Assembly (NCBI GenBank): GCA_950295325.1
Contig: OX485805.1
Location: forward strand, 434,501-498,500
Origin: Polytrichum commune
Taxonomy: Eukaryota; Streptophyta; Polytrichopsida; Polytrichales; Polytrichaceae
Length of the DNA stretch: 64,000 nucleotides
Direction: 5' to 3'
The number at the start of each line of letters is the position of its first letter. The stretch's first letter is position 1. Of this stretch, positions 38,497 to 51,978 are shown piece by piece. Position numbers and translations under genes: made by a program. The notes under the pieces were generated by a model. That model was not told the DNA's origin. It did not search any database and saw only the letters and a program-made list of their open reading frames with translations.

Positions 38497-41400
38497 ATCA
38501 CCCGGACTAGGACGCCTAAGGGTGGTGGATTTGGCCTCACATGGGTTAAGTAAGGGAAGGGGCCTCGGGGTTTAAGTGTTTGAATTGGAACCTATCGTGT
38601 TGGTTTAGGGGGTGAGGGTTTAGTGGATAGGATAAGGTCCTATTATGTAGGAGAGGGGTAAGGGGTTAAGCTCTCTCGGGTTTGGTGTGTGGCTCTCTCT
38701 CTCTTTGAGGTTGAGCTCGGAGCTGCTGGTTTGATTGAGCTCGAAGCTGCTAGCTCGGGAGTTGCTGGTTCGATTGAGCTCGGAGCTGCTGGGAGGCTGC
38801 TGGTTGAGGCTTGAACTCCAAATGCTGGACCGGTTATGGGAAGGGTCTAGGAGTATTAATGTGGGAGTCCAAAAATCCACGGAAATCCGGATTGACTTCC
38901 TAACCGGATTAATATCCGGATAATACCCTAGTATTGGCCTTACAGTAGGGTTTCCTAGGATAGTTTAGTTGTTATAGGAAATAAGGTTCCAGGCATCCGC
39001 CTTACGCGTTAAAATGGTTAAAACGGATAATTTGGCCGGACCGGAACTTAATCCAGGGAGACCGTTTTTAAACGGTCCGGACTGAAACGGTCCGGTTCGG
39101 AGCATCCGGTCTGGAAAACGGTTACACCGGACCCGAAACGGTTACGGAGGAAGCCATTACGGACCCAGAACCGTTAGAGGGAGAGGGAGAGAGAAAGTAC
39201 TTAAAGGGAATTCTCTCCTTCTCTGAGCCATTTGCGCAAGCGGCATTGTCGAGAGGACGAGTGGTGAGCTATTTTTCGAGTCACCAGCAACTGGGTTGCT
39301 GGGATTCCTTAGTGATTAGCGGGTAGAGCTCCGGGAGGAAGAAGCCGGGGATTGTTAGAGGATTAAGGGTGCGAAGCAAAATGCCGGAAACACGGGAGGG
39401 AGATGAGAGGGAGCAGGTTCCAATTCCCGTGAAACCGGTATCGCCTGCCACTCTGAAAAGGGATTCGGAGCTGAAGGAGCTCATCGAGGACCTTAACCGG
39501 ATGGGTTGCGAGGGGTTACTCGCCAAACCTTGGAATCCTAGGGCGGAGGCCACATTGCGGGAGTTTCTGTTTGAGAGGGGAAATCAGTGGATCCGGACAA
39601 TGAGGCAGGAGCCGGAGAAGTGGACGCTGGAAATATGGGCTGGAGTCTACGGGTTTCCGAAGGGAAAGGGCGAGGGCTAGGCTAGCCGCAGGGATAGTTA
39701 CTACGTAGGAAAGTTCAGGACGGACCTGGATCCTAAGGACGGATTCCATCCCGGAAATTGCCGAAACCCTAGGGAGAGGAGGGTTATAGAGTTTATTCTC
39801 CCCATCCTTAGTCCGGAAAAGCCCAAGCAGCTTAGCATTACCATGGCCAACACCCTGTTTGGGGCCATATCCGGAACCCGGCCTGTAAATTGGGGTAGGT
39901 TAATTCAGGAATATGTAGAAAAATCCATCCCCCACATTGGCCGGAAACCCTCTTTTCTTTCCCCTTACATCCTCCACCTCTACCAACATTATGGCTGCAT
40001 CAACAAAGAAGAAGAGGACATGCTGACGATAGCAGAGGACAAGGTGGTGTACAAGATCACTCCGGAAGTCGAAGTTCCGGAAACCGGAACTGAGGATTCC
40101 AGCGACACGGTTGTTCCGGAACCACCTCCGGTTTCGTCCCCTGCGAGGGTCTGGAAACCCACCTCACCCCCATGCCGACAAGAAGCAGGGCCCAGCCGAG
40201 AAGTCCCCTGGAAGGACATCGATCTCTCCACTTTTGAGCTTCCGGAAGCCCCCTTCAAGCGCTTCCGGGACGAGTTGACGGAAATCCAGAACCAGTATTT
40301 CCGGATGGAGCACATCACTCGCGGGGTGAACAAGGCCTTAGGAAATTGTGGACCCGGAAATATCCTCCGGGAATTGGCCAAGCGGACGGACCGGAAACAC
40401 GTGGAGGCCCTGGAGACAGAGAAGGTGCAGCTAGCGGCACAAGTGGCCGCTATGACCCGGGAGCTCGCCCAGAAGAGCGAGGAGATCCGGAAGTTCCAGG
40501 CGGAACATGCCGTGGTTCTGAGCCGGGTCCGGGAGTTAGTGGGCCATCCGGGAGAAATCGTCAACAAGGCACACCTCTACGACCAGCTGATGGAGTCAGC
40601 GGATCCGTCTTCCGCCCGGCAAACGCTCCCTATCCTGGTAAAGTACTCTCGCACCATGAAGGACTTGCTCAAGGAGATTCAGAAGTTGCTGCCGGGTGGT
40701 ACCCCCAGGCGGATGCTCTATCCGGGTCCACCCGGATCTCCGACGGGTACTTTGTACGAAGTTATTGGGGAGGTGGAACTGGTTCCGGCCTCACAGGCAG
40801 GTGCAGGGCCCCGTTAGCCAGCCGGGACTTCCCATCCACCGGAATCCGGAAGAGTTCCGGAACGGGCCCGCTCATCCTTGGTTCGCCCGAACGCCGGAGA
40901 GGACCAGAACTCCGGAAAGGAGGAGGACACCGGATCGGGCTAAGACTCCGGATAGGGGTAAGGCACTGGTGGCGTAGGTGTCACCCGTTCCTACTCTTGA
41001 CTGCATGATAGTGGAGCTGTGGGCTCCTCCACCCTCACATGCGATGTCCGCTAGGGACCCCCGGACGGCTTCCGTCTCTTGTGGCCGGAACAGGGAACGG
41101 CCCGCTGGGAGTGACCCTTCACCTAGCCAGAGCTCTCGGAAGGAGAAGAAGGTTTCCGGAACGGCGCGATCCGGATCGGGTGACGGATCAGGGGAGGATC
41201 CGGACGTGGCGGGAGATTCCGAGGAGGAGATCGCTCCCTCCCCAAACATGAGGAGGGTATTTACAAGACTTCAGGAGCGACGACTTCTGACCCCCGGAGG
41301 AGGCTCTTCTGCCATCAGCGGGCCCGCAAGTGAATCCAAGGACGGAACAGCGCCGAAAAAGCATCGCACCACTTAGCTTAGATTTAGGTAGATTAGATGT

Positions 41401-42836
41401 AGGTAGCTCAGAGTTAGGTAGGCAGAGGTTAGGAATCCCTTTTTGGGCTTTGGCAGAACTGGGGATTCAAATTTTTGTCAGCGTGAAAAGCGGATCGAGA
41501 TCCGGAAATTCCGTGAAGGACGCGTTTCCGGATTTCTCGCTGCTTGGGGTTTCTGGGCGGCCGCCTGGGCCGCCACCAGTAGTTAGGGATTATGGCCTCT
41601 ACTGAAGGCGGAATAAGGAGCTGGAGAAGGGTTCCCTTCTTCATTGTTGTTTTGCTACTCCACACTCAATAAAACTCTAGGATTCTCCATCCCTTCTGAT
41701 TTGTTTTGTGCACGGACGGATTGGGTGAATGTTGCGGTTCTAGAGGGATTGGATGAATAGGGAGTACGGATAGGACAAGGGAGAAGAAACCCAGATCAGA
41801 TCCGACTACGGCACCATAGCTCCTTTTTTAGTGTAGTGGGAAGGAACCTCATTGTTCCGGATGCCTGGATAACATCCATGTGAGATAGCCGTCGTTAGGA
41901 CTGGGTAATGTCCGGAAGGGATCCGGGCTTACGCCGTCCAACCTTCTGAAGAGGTCTCACAGTCTCTGGGCGGGGTGGTCCGGAAAGTGGTACGGGTCAC
42001 CCAATTATCCCGGATTAATAGAACTACGGATACCTCTTAACCTTCATGTCGTTGTAGTTCCGGGACACCATCCGGACTCGCTGTGTGACTTGCTAGGAAA
42101 GATTAGGCCGATCCAGACTAGTTGTGAGCGAGATCCGGATTCTGGACATACGGGACGGCTTCACCGGATGAACCAAATCACCATTGGAAGTAGGATATAG
42201 GTGAATAAGGTATTGAGTAAAGAATTATATACGGATAAGATTTAAGTAGAGTGGTTCAATCCGGAAGGCAAGTCCCGGATCAAGGACTTCCAAAAGACTA
42301 TCCGGATCATGAAAGCCGATCCGGCCGGTGGTCGAATTTCAAGCAGGAAAAGAGGTTTCCTGACATCCTACACTTCACAAAATCCCTGGACGATACTCGG
42401 ATCATCCGGACAAACCGGATTAGGCATTGAAGAACGCCTATCCGGAACTTTTGGTGTTCGTGTGCTCCCACAATTAAGGTCACCTTATATGGTGGCTAGC
42501 TAATTAGAAAAAGGGGGGATGATTAAACTAGGGACTTAATTCATTAGTGAATTAAGGGGGGGGGGGCTAAAGTGCAAGAGGGTGGCATAAGGGAATAAGC
42601 TTTTGGTAAGGATTTGAGTGTTGGGTTGTGAATTAGTGTAGGAAGAAGGGAATAAATAGAGAAGAGCATTTTTTAATGCTTGTACTCGTATTATGGAATA
42701 AATTGGTGTGCAAGAGTTGATGGGAAATGTAATGGATTTTTACGAAGTTGGGAAGAGGGAGTTATGTGAACATGAATGTGATCCCCATGCCCTCACCCGG
42801 ACTAGGACGCATAAGGGTGGGTGGTTTGGCCTCACA
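38497..42836 (+). mobile_element. CCGGA-rich non-autonomous LTR element (LARD/TR-GAG-like)
   Basis: Both ends carry a related block: cacccggactaggacgc followed by taagggtgg and ending ggcctcaca, at 38,497-38,541 and 42,792-42,836. I take these as the 3' ends of the two LTRs, whose outer limits I cannot fix. TGGGTTAAGTAAGG follows the left block at once and could be a primer-binding site. Purine tracts near 42,509 and 42,551 are candidates for the polypurine tract. Between about 38.9 and 42.5 kb the word CCGGA or TCCGG is extremely frequent, unlike the surroundings. The only gene is a decayed gag-like frame, and no RT or integrase is seen. Element limits are therefore approximate. Confidence 0.5.
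39381..41376 (+). pseudogene. Decayed gag-like protein of the CCGGA-rich element
   Basis: One frame begins at the ATG 39,381 (residues MPETREGD), runs to a TAG at 39,678-39,680 and continues in the same frame without another stop to 40,817. The coherent continuation (RTPERTRTPERRRTPDR repeats) is in another frame, so a frameshift lies near 40,810. A second TAG lies near 40,975 and the frame ends at 41,376 with PKKHRTT. The middle part (residues from 39,843) has a compact folded segment with YILHLYQHYGC, then Pro/Glu-rich sequence and a coiled coil (40,380-40,560). The tail is charged and Ser-rich. The layout fits a retrotransposon gag without zinc knuckles. I know no exact family. Two stops and one frameshift mean it is not expressed as a full protein. 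Confidence 0.5.
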
Positions 42837-43589
42837 ATCATCATGTCATGCCTTGGGTCAATTTTCCGTGGTAAACTAGGGGTGATTGCCAATGGGGTTT
42901 GGAATATTGCACCAATGTAATAAGGGGATAACAGAGGCCATGAGGCCGTAGAAACATAAATACACAAAGTAGGGGGAAAGTCGAGCCCACCAACAAGGGT
43001 CACAGTGGCAAGCGTGACTCAAAGGCGCAATGGGGCAACTCAATGGAGAGAGATTGTAAGCCGGAAAAATTCATTAAGAATGTCCTATATCTACAAGATC
43101 GTGTTGCATTGTTGTGTTTCATTGAGAGAAAACATTGTCACCCCCTAGGATTTTGAGTTCATGGGGACATGAAGTTGGGTCAGAGAGCAACCTTCAGTGC
43201 ACATATGTCCCTCAGTATAAGAAAGTGACTGAAGGCTCAAATTGATTTGGGTTTTACAGTCTCCAAATCATGTCTAAGCACCGCCATCACATACAAGCTA
43301 TGATGGAAGGAAAATAGGAGCTAGGAAGGGACCTCCTTCTGAGTGACCAAGATGTCCGCTACTTGCTCAACAAAAAGGAAAAAAAGACACACCAAATGCA
43401 CAAACTAGATGCCATGAGCGTTCGTATGTGGACAGAGCAAAACATTGCATGGGTATTACAATGAGATTGTTAGACTAAACGAAGTTGCATTAATGGGGAC
43501 AACATTGGGGACCCAATGTCATTCAAGTTTTTTTCTATTTATATATATATCATGTTTTTTAATCCTCATATTTGTGTGTTATTCATAGG

Positions 43590-44915
43590 ATATGACAATA
43601 GAAGGATGTGCGGAAATGCCAATATGCAACCTTGCAGAGACTGTACACAACAAATGGCTCCAACAGTCCGGCAATAAGATGACTTGTTTACATGAAGTTA
43701 CAGTGGACGACATGATCCGTGCCTTCATGCAAATTGCAAATTACCGAGCATGGTTGAAGGGGAGGTCTAATGGTAAAGGTCGTGATTTGGCGTCCTTGAA
43801 ATTCAAAGCGGTTGCCATGTGTGAAGATCCAAAAATGTTGGCTAATGCCATGAAGTCTTACCCAGAGGCAGAAGATATCAACACCAGAGATTGTGCATTG
43901 GAAGGGTCCAAGTTCTTTGGTTCCACCAAGCGCAAACTCAACCTACCACCAGGTGTTGATTATGATTCTCATTGACAGAAAAAAAATAGATTATTCCATT
44001 CCTTGCCCCAACACCCAGGCAACCCATTAACGCATAGTGAAATTGTTGAAACATGCAATTCATGGTGTGGTTGATACTACATCCGTGTTAAAGACTCATC
44101 GTCTTACTTCCAAGTGGCACATTGCAAGATTGCCACCCAACTTAGCCAAACAATGTTGGGCACTGCAAGTCATTACAAGGACTATGTGCAATGCCAAAGT
44201 CAAGACTGACAAACATGGCAAACATGCTCCAACATATAAAGGGCTTAGAGAGGAATTTTGCTCTTCCAACAATGTGGAGTATGAATTTTGGTTTTGCCTT
44301 GAAGACATCAAACATTGTGTGAGTGATAATATGAAGCAATATATGTTGGATTGCCCTATAGTACTCAATACGTGGCCAATGAAGATAGGTACCAATCTAT
44401 CGAGAGAGGAGGTTTTGGCGCTTGAAGACACTGGATTTCAACTACAGAAAAAGGAGGCATTGTCCCCTCGTCATAGGCTTTCAACAATCGCAACCATCCC
44501 CATCCCTCGTTCGCATTTTTGTATGCCACCAAACCCGGACGCCCACCCTACATTCATATTTGGGAAGATAGTGTGTCGCAATCCAACAACACTATCGACG
44601 GATCACAAAAACAAATGAGAGAGTGCTGAACTCATGAACGGTTACTATGTGGTCAAGGTCATTACCATTCCATACCCGGGCTTTGGAGTGATAATCAACA
44701 TTATTTCCAAAGAGGATATCATATACCGTGTTACAATTGGTGACATCCCGCATTGCACATGTTTGGATTTCACAAAAATGTCTTCTCATACATTGGGAAA
44801 TAAATGAGTGTATTGTAAACATCTTTATTATGTGTTTAGATGTTTGTGCAAGGTAGATCACGAAAGTGACAAGTTTATTCATGCAACTACACATACCTAC
44901 AACAACGTCATGTGA
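43590..44915 (+). pseudogene. Decayed SWIM zinc-finger protein, possibly transposase-derived
   Basis: A likely exon starts after TTCATAG at 43,589 and encodes 127 residues (CNLAETVHNKWLQQ, RAFMQIANYRAWLKG) to a stop at 43,975. The coherent continuation is in another frame from about 44,037 and runs 193 residues to a TGA at 44,616-44,618. After that, the same frame continues through PHCTCLDF, a further stop near 44,805, and YCKHLYYVF, which together give the CxC...CxH pattern of a SWIM zinc finger. Such fingers close the transposases of MULE-type elements and also some plant regulators. At least one frameshift and two stops show decay. No catalytic transposase motif is visible upstream, where only broken coding-like text is found. 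Confidence 0.55.
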
Positions 44916-47900
44916 CTACTTGAACTTGCTAGTGTTGTAGAGTGTGAGTAGTATTGCAAGTGTTCTACTAAGCCACATGTATAAGAATGTCAAAAATGAC
45001 ATGTATTGGTTTGGATTGTTATAACAAAAATCAGCAATGGACCAAAAGTATTCCAAATGATCCATGATAATACACCTCCTTCATTCTTGCCTCATTTAAA
45101 ATGTTTCCAATATACAATTAATGTAGTACTAGATTTAATTTATGAACCCTAATCCCGTGCACCTTTATTAATTTTGGATTCATTACTCATGTGTTACCGC
45201 TCACTGCTCATGTCTTACTACTCACCGTTCACTACTCATTGCTCATTGCTCATAAGATAGCTTCCATCGCCACCTCCTTGCCAATTTGCATTGGTTGAGA
45301 GGGATTCAGGTATGTCTCACTGTAGAAATTAAAGGTAGGAGTTGTCCACCCTAGCCAAGACGTCCCAAATCTCACTCCAAATACAGGCTCGGGGGGTTCA
45401 CTGGCGAACATCGTAGAACAACGTGCGATAAAAAATAGGGTCTAATATATTCATTGTAGATAAATTTTATAAAAAATGTACATGTAAAATAGGAGATTTT
45501 AAAATAGTGAAACATGTTTACATGTAAAATACCATCACATATAATATTTCAGGCTTTTTACATGTAAAATACCATCACCTTATAATCTTTTCTGCAAGGT
45601 AAATAACCCCCCCAATAAATAGGTCCCGAACACACGTGTATGCAAAATATAAAAGGGAGTGAACCCCCTGAGAATACAGGCAAAGGTGGAATGAGCTTAC
45701 TGAGGATGAAAGATTTCTTTGAGTATGGTGGTAAATGTCAGTGATCATGTTAAGGAAATGCTACACAAAGGGCTTTTGTTTTGAATTTTTGGTGTGCAAT
45801 CTAGTCAGTGTTCCTCACAACACCATTGTAACATTGAAACCATCAACCTGACCATTTTTTATATTTTTCCTTGGATGTAAATAGAGTTATCCATGAAGTC
45901 TCTCAAGGAGGGACCAAACCATGGATTTGATCCTATTTTGAAATGCTTTACTATCTCCAACATGCATCTAACATCTTAGAATAAATACCATTTTCAATTC
46001 ATGGATGGCAAATGGGAAACTCAATCCTGATGGGTTTCAAATTTGAGACATGTTTTCCTATCTATATGTGATTCACCAAAATTGTATGTTGTGTTTTGCC
46101 AACCATGGTTCAACATTCAAGCTTTGGCATGGTTTAATGCATATGTTTATGATTGTCCTACAATTTTGGCATTTCAAAAGTACAATCAAGCGTTTGGCTT
46201 TGAAATTTCATAGTTCTAAGGCGCCATTTCTTGCACATTTCAAGGCTAGATAATCAAAATTTGGCATGTGACAAATCATTCTCAAGGTTTGACCATGGCT
46301 AATACACACTTCGAAGTGCATACGAATACTTTAGGGGAGTTGGAAATACACACAAGGGCACTAAACAAAAGTTGTAGCATTCACACTCAAGGACTTTTGG
46401 GCCATCTGATACACGATGTCACCTAGGCTTGAAGCTCTTCCAACCTAACAATCCCTCTCTCTTGGTTGACAACATCTAGTTGGCACACCACTATTGATTC
46501 AAAATTTGAAACCAATGTTTTGATACCCATTAGATAGTGGCTTTCACATAGGAGATAATTTGCCTAAGATGCGACCTATCCTACATATTTTTAGGCACCA
46601 ATCCCAGATATTTTCCACATTGAACCCATAGAAAGGGCAATGCAATCCTCTATACCCTTTGTACTTGAAAAAGAGGTGCATTCTCAACACCAATATCAAT
46701 TTGGGGGGGGGGGGGGGGGGGGATGTTGCCTTGGAGTTCTCAATCAAATGTAGACATCATTTAAAATTTGTGCCTTGAGATTTGTGATGTGACAGGTACA
46801 TGTCAACGTCCCTTAAATCACAACTATATGCAAACAATTAATTTCTAGACTAACACACATATTGGAGTTCCATTATCACATAAAGATTTGAATACAAATG
46901 TAACACATAAAAATGCATTGGAAGTGCGCAATGCAACACTAAAAATTAATCTAATGTGCACTTTAACACTAAGTATAAACTTTCAATATGCAATGTAGCA
47001 CTGCAACACAAAGCATAGAATCAAGGTGCTACCCAAAAAATCTAATTTCAATGTTTCACACATAATCAAAATGCAATATGATAGGAGAACATAACTACAA
47101 TGCGACAACATGTATGAAATTTATATACTACACAAAAAGAAAGCTTTAGTTTAACACCAAGAATAAACTTGCAATATTACATCAAACTAAGCTTTTTGAG
47201 CTACCCTAAAAATCTAGTTCTAGTGTGGTACGCAAAAACTTCAATGCATTATAATTACAAGGATTAGATTGCATTACTATAGAAAAAATTACATTTTGGC
47301 ATGACAACATGTACATCATTTATGTGTAGGAAAAATAAGTTACAATGTAACACTAAGAATGAACTTCCTATGTTACATTCAACACTATATCTTTGTGCAA
47401 CCTTGAAAATGCAATGGCAGTGTTTCACGTAGAACTCAAATGCATTGTGATTACACAAGTGGAGTTGCAATTCCGATATTGCACACATAATTCAAATGCT
47501 ATATGATTCCAATAATCAAAATACATTACTATAGAAATAACTAGAGTGCGCTATGACATTAAGTATTAAAATCTAAGTGTTGCACACAAAGTGTAGTATG
47601 GATGTGCCACTAAGAGTGAAAGAAACACCAAGAAATTAAGGTCGAAACTTACTATCATGTTTCCAAGGCATGGCAAACAACTTCTTAATGAAATCATGAC
47701 CATGGATGATGTGCTAGAGTGGGTTCTAGTCCCACAACATTTCCTCCAACCTAGGAGCATTGCTCACATCCCGTGCTGCTATAGCCTTAGCAACCATGAT
47801 TTCCCTTCACCATTGGAGGTTTTCTTCATACACTGAATCTTATAGTTGGAAAACTTACATGCACTGCATGACCTTCAAGTATGAAAAGAATTGAAGGATG

Positions 47901-50900
47901 CCATCGAAAGGTGTGTGTTTGGGATACAACCTTGGTGAGCCTTTGGAATGTGTCCCCAATTAATGCAGTTGCAAATTGGAATTTGGACTTATGCTAAAAA
48001 TATCCAGTCAACGGAGGAGGAATTCAAAATGATGCAAGAGTGATTTGCAATGGGGACTCCTTTACAAAAAAATGATAATAAAAAAAAATCAAATCATGCA
48101 CATGGTTGTATCTAGAGGGTAAACTAAGAGTTCAGGAAACAAAACACTAAAACAAAATATTGATACTCAAGAATGCAACCTTCTTGTGATCCACCAATAA
48201 CTAGGTACCGGCATATGTTTAGCGAGCCATATGGGGGAAGAAATATACTCGAGAAAGTCGTGCCTTAAATTTTCCAAGACGTGGGTTTTCCACTCCCAAT
48301 CAACCAACCCCATGTCGTCGGTAAGAATATACCACAATTCCGGAGTTGTTTGGGCTTGGAGCTTTACATGCCTTTTGAGACTCTTGTGGAGGTCATCAAC
48401 ATGGCGCATTGATTCTTTTGTACAATAGAATGTTCCCTATCTTACGCATATTTCCTCCATGTAATTGACTAACCTAGGCACGCTGGATGATACACTAGTG
48501 GCAACCTACAACCTTGCCATGGGGATTTGTGAAATGAAACACTAGCAAACACTTCACAAACATCGACATCCACTTAAGGTGTGTTGCCTAATGCAGGGAG
48601 GTAGACATTGTTGACAAACACCTCCTTTGAAGCTACTAAATTTCTTAGGTAAAACACTAGAACCTCCTTATGAAACAATTCTTACAAGTTTGGAACCAAT
48701 TACTTTGACCTTCTTCTTGGGAAAAAGGTCATGAAGAATTTGTTGCACTAACCATTATTTTAGTTTACGAGATTTTAGAGCAACAATGGTGTTACATGCT
48801 TGTGGGGGAGGGGGGTTGGTTGGAAGGGTGTAGTGTTTTACCTACACGGACATGCACTACTTCAATATTCCATGTGGTTGGTGGGCAACCACAATATTAT
48901 AAACGTGCACTTCAAGCAGCTCCATGCACACATCCATGATGCCAATAGAGCTTTTTGCATCAAAGTTGAGGTCGATAATGTCCCTTTACCTTCGCTTTGA
49001 ACTTGCGCCTTGCTCTTGCGCCTAGATTTCCTCATTGCTCATTTTTAGATTGTTCTCCTCGATGCCACATCCTCCAACACAACAATGTCGTCCTTGTGGA
49101 TAGCTCGATTTTTTTCCACTGACCGATCCCAAGATTGGATAGGGCTTCAGCTCAATCCTTTTTCCATCAGTGCCCTACGCAGCTAGGCATTGCCCTTCCC
49201 AATGATGGACATCAACACGGCATTAGTTGGTGACGTAGTTGTTGTAATATATGCAAGTGAAACACATCTCGTTTTGTTGGATCCTTAGTCTCCTGACACC
49301 CATTGGCCTCTAGAATATTTTCTTTATCCTCCTGCACATTCTCATAGGTTATGGGTATAATTTTGTGTCGATGCGAACCATCTCCAAGACCTCTTTGGAT
49401 TCCACCCATTGCGTGATGTGGCACTAACTTTGAGTGAGACATTGGAGACGGTGTGCTTCTGTAAAACCTAATTCTTTTTTGTGGTAAAGTAGCACCTAAC
49501 ATTGACGAGATCTTACCTCTTCCCAAAAATTGCTCTTTGCCATGCTTGTCTACGACCCTATACAATGAAAATTGCATTAAGGTCATGCCCAATGAGATTG
49601 CATAATAATGAAAGTAAAACAATAGGAGAGCCGTTGGATGAAACCAACAACCACAACATTGGACTCTACTTAGTCACACCATCTCACCAAGAGCACATCA
49701 CCAAACTTGAATATCTCAAAATAAATTGCCAAGCAACATGTTACAAGTTCTTCTTGCATGCACCAAAACGATCCATGAAATGATGTGCAAAGGTGGAAAT
49801 TACATCAAGAATTCAATATATGGTATTTCCACCAAGTCCCACACAAGGTATGCAATTTTTGACAATCATAAGAATAGATTGCTTAAATAGCACCAATGTC
49901 CCAATACAAGATGCAAAATTTAATGGTGTGGGTGCTCCTATTCAATGGAGAGCCAAATTTTGATATTTAGAATCCTAGATTCTAGTGTTACACCTCTCCT
50001 ACTCTCCTTAAAAAAATAGAACCAATTCCATAATTGGTGTAAGAACTTGTGTTTTTGGCACTAATACCTATTTTCACCTCACCAATCAACAATTTTGGAA
50101 GATCACAACAACACTTGGAGGTTTTAGGTATCCTAATCAATGCTAAAGTTGAACTACCCGTTCCATCTTAATTAAGAATTTGGAGATTATTCAACTTAAT
50201 CTTTGGTTGCCAACTTTCTTCACCAAAACAACAACCACTTTGCAATTGAACAATCCTTGGCCACTTCACTTGGACGCTAATGCAGTGGCCACTTCACTTC
50301 TCTTCTCAACATAGATTCATTGCAAGGAACTTGATTTTGGCATCCTAATCCATGATGACACATAAAAACATTGAAAATGGTTCTCTTTTGTAAAAAAAAA
50401 TAATTGTCATATTGCAAATTTGTGCGATGCACAACATAAACTGCCCATGCGGTTTTGCTACTTCTTGAGTAATTGCAAACTAATTGCTCAAGGATTATTA
50501 TTAAGCAACAATATTATGGATACATCACATCAAAACATTGACAATGGACATGGAAAGGAGCATACCCTATGTAACTAGATATAAAGAAGCCCCACACACT
50601 ATCATTTGTTGAGTTTTTGTGTGCAATTGCTCTTGGCAATGTTTGCACATTCAAAGAACAATAATAACTCCTCAATACAAATCAAGTAAAACACATCTTG
50701 GAAAACCCTTTGGCTTGGAGATCCCATCATGTAAAGAATGCCTGCATTTTCGTTGCTTGCGGAGCCACCACTTCACCCACTTTTAGGGATAGAAAAACAT
50801 TATCAACCAATTGCTTGAGGTTGAAAACTTTATTTTGAACCTTATTCTTCACTCGAGAATCTAAATATACGAGATGTTGTCCTTTAGTAAATTCAGGTCC

Positions 50901-51641
50901 ATGCACTGCGTATTGAATGGCTTCTTCAATCGACTTCTTCATGTGGTCGGCTGCTTGATTTGTCAATTAATACTTAAGAAGTTTTCATTTGATGTCGTCC
51001 ACATTGTTGCGCACAAGTCTATGATGGCGTTGTGGACCTTTTTGGTTATACCTTTGGTTGACCTTAAGGTCTCAAAAAGGTCGTCCTTCCCCGTACAAGT
51101 GGGCATGGACCATTGGACATACATGTGCACTACATTTTGAACATCTTATATATTCATAACCTTGATAGACAAAGGTTCATCCTTATGGACAATGTCCTAT
51201 TTCATATATATTGTGAAATTCAATTAGTTTTTTGAAGATGTTGGACACATTTACTTTTGTTTGCCATCATATACTTCATTTCTTCATGATGCATAATAGG
51301 TATTTGGTCACATCAAAAGCCATGTCCCACAAAATGATCTCCAAAGTCGTCGAACATTACTCTCTTTACATTAATGATGATGTACAAGCAATCATTGCAG
51401 AAATGGTGCAAGGTTGGATAAAAGAGGTCAACAATTCTTTTGGTAGAGCTAGTCACATGGAACGATTAGGAGAATCATATACACAATATACCGTTCTTTG
51501 TGAAATTAACTTATACAGTTCATGAAATTGATTTTGTGAAATTGTGAATATAGGTACCAAATCATGAAGTGGTTCAGAACATGTAGTGAATTTGGTTGAA
51601 AGTTCAAGTTAATTTGGTTGTCTATATAGTGAACTTGATCC
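44916..51641. other. AT-rich region with weak minus-strand exon-like traces
   Basis: No intact gene. Minus-strand open segments at about 50,966-50,727 (TNQAADHMKKSIEEAI), 49,622-49,212 and 48,409-48,167 (PELWYILTDDMGLVDWEWKTHVLENL) read like protein sequence and could be exons of a decayed or unrecognised gene, but I cannot join them. Simple sequence includes 'ctcattgctcat' repeats near 45,230 and a G20 run at 46,703-46,722. The rest is AT-rich intergenic DNA. Confidence 0.35.
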
Positions 51642-51645
51642 GCAA

Positions 51646-51978
51646 TGTCACGGTATGCGGCGTCGAAAGCCGCACCATATCCGTTGGGTTTCATCCATCT
51701 AGATTTGGATGGATGAATCTAGATGTGGAGAGGAAGGCTCCTAAGTGAGGAGCCTCCTCCTTGGCTTGGCATTCTTGCCAAGTCAAGTCTTGTGAGTTAG
51801 TGTGTGGAGAGAGCTTGTGTGAGGTGTAGATTGCATGATTTTGCAATAAATCTTGAGTTCTTCTTCCCCTACTTACACTCTTGGATTCTCCCTTGGTGGA
51901 GTGAGAGATAGCTTGATTAATTTGTGTACATTTGAAGAGATTTAGAGCTATTGTGAGTGTTCTACTCTCTTCCTTCTC
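51646..51978 (+). repeat. 5' LTR, R-U5-like part only
   Basis: Starts TGTCACGGTATGCGG and ends CTTCCTTCTC. It contains AATAAA at 51,845-51,850, a polyadenylation signal expected within R. It differs from the 3' copy at two positions in 333. Unlike the 3' copy it is not preceded by the 108-bp U3-like block. TGGCAAGAATGC at 51,982 is a weak candidate for the primer-binding site. I cannot assign its tRNA. Confidence 0.85.
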
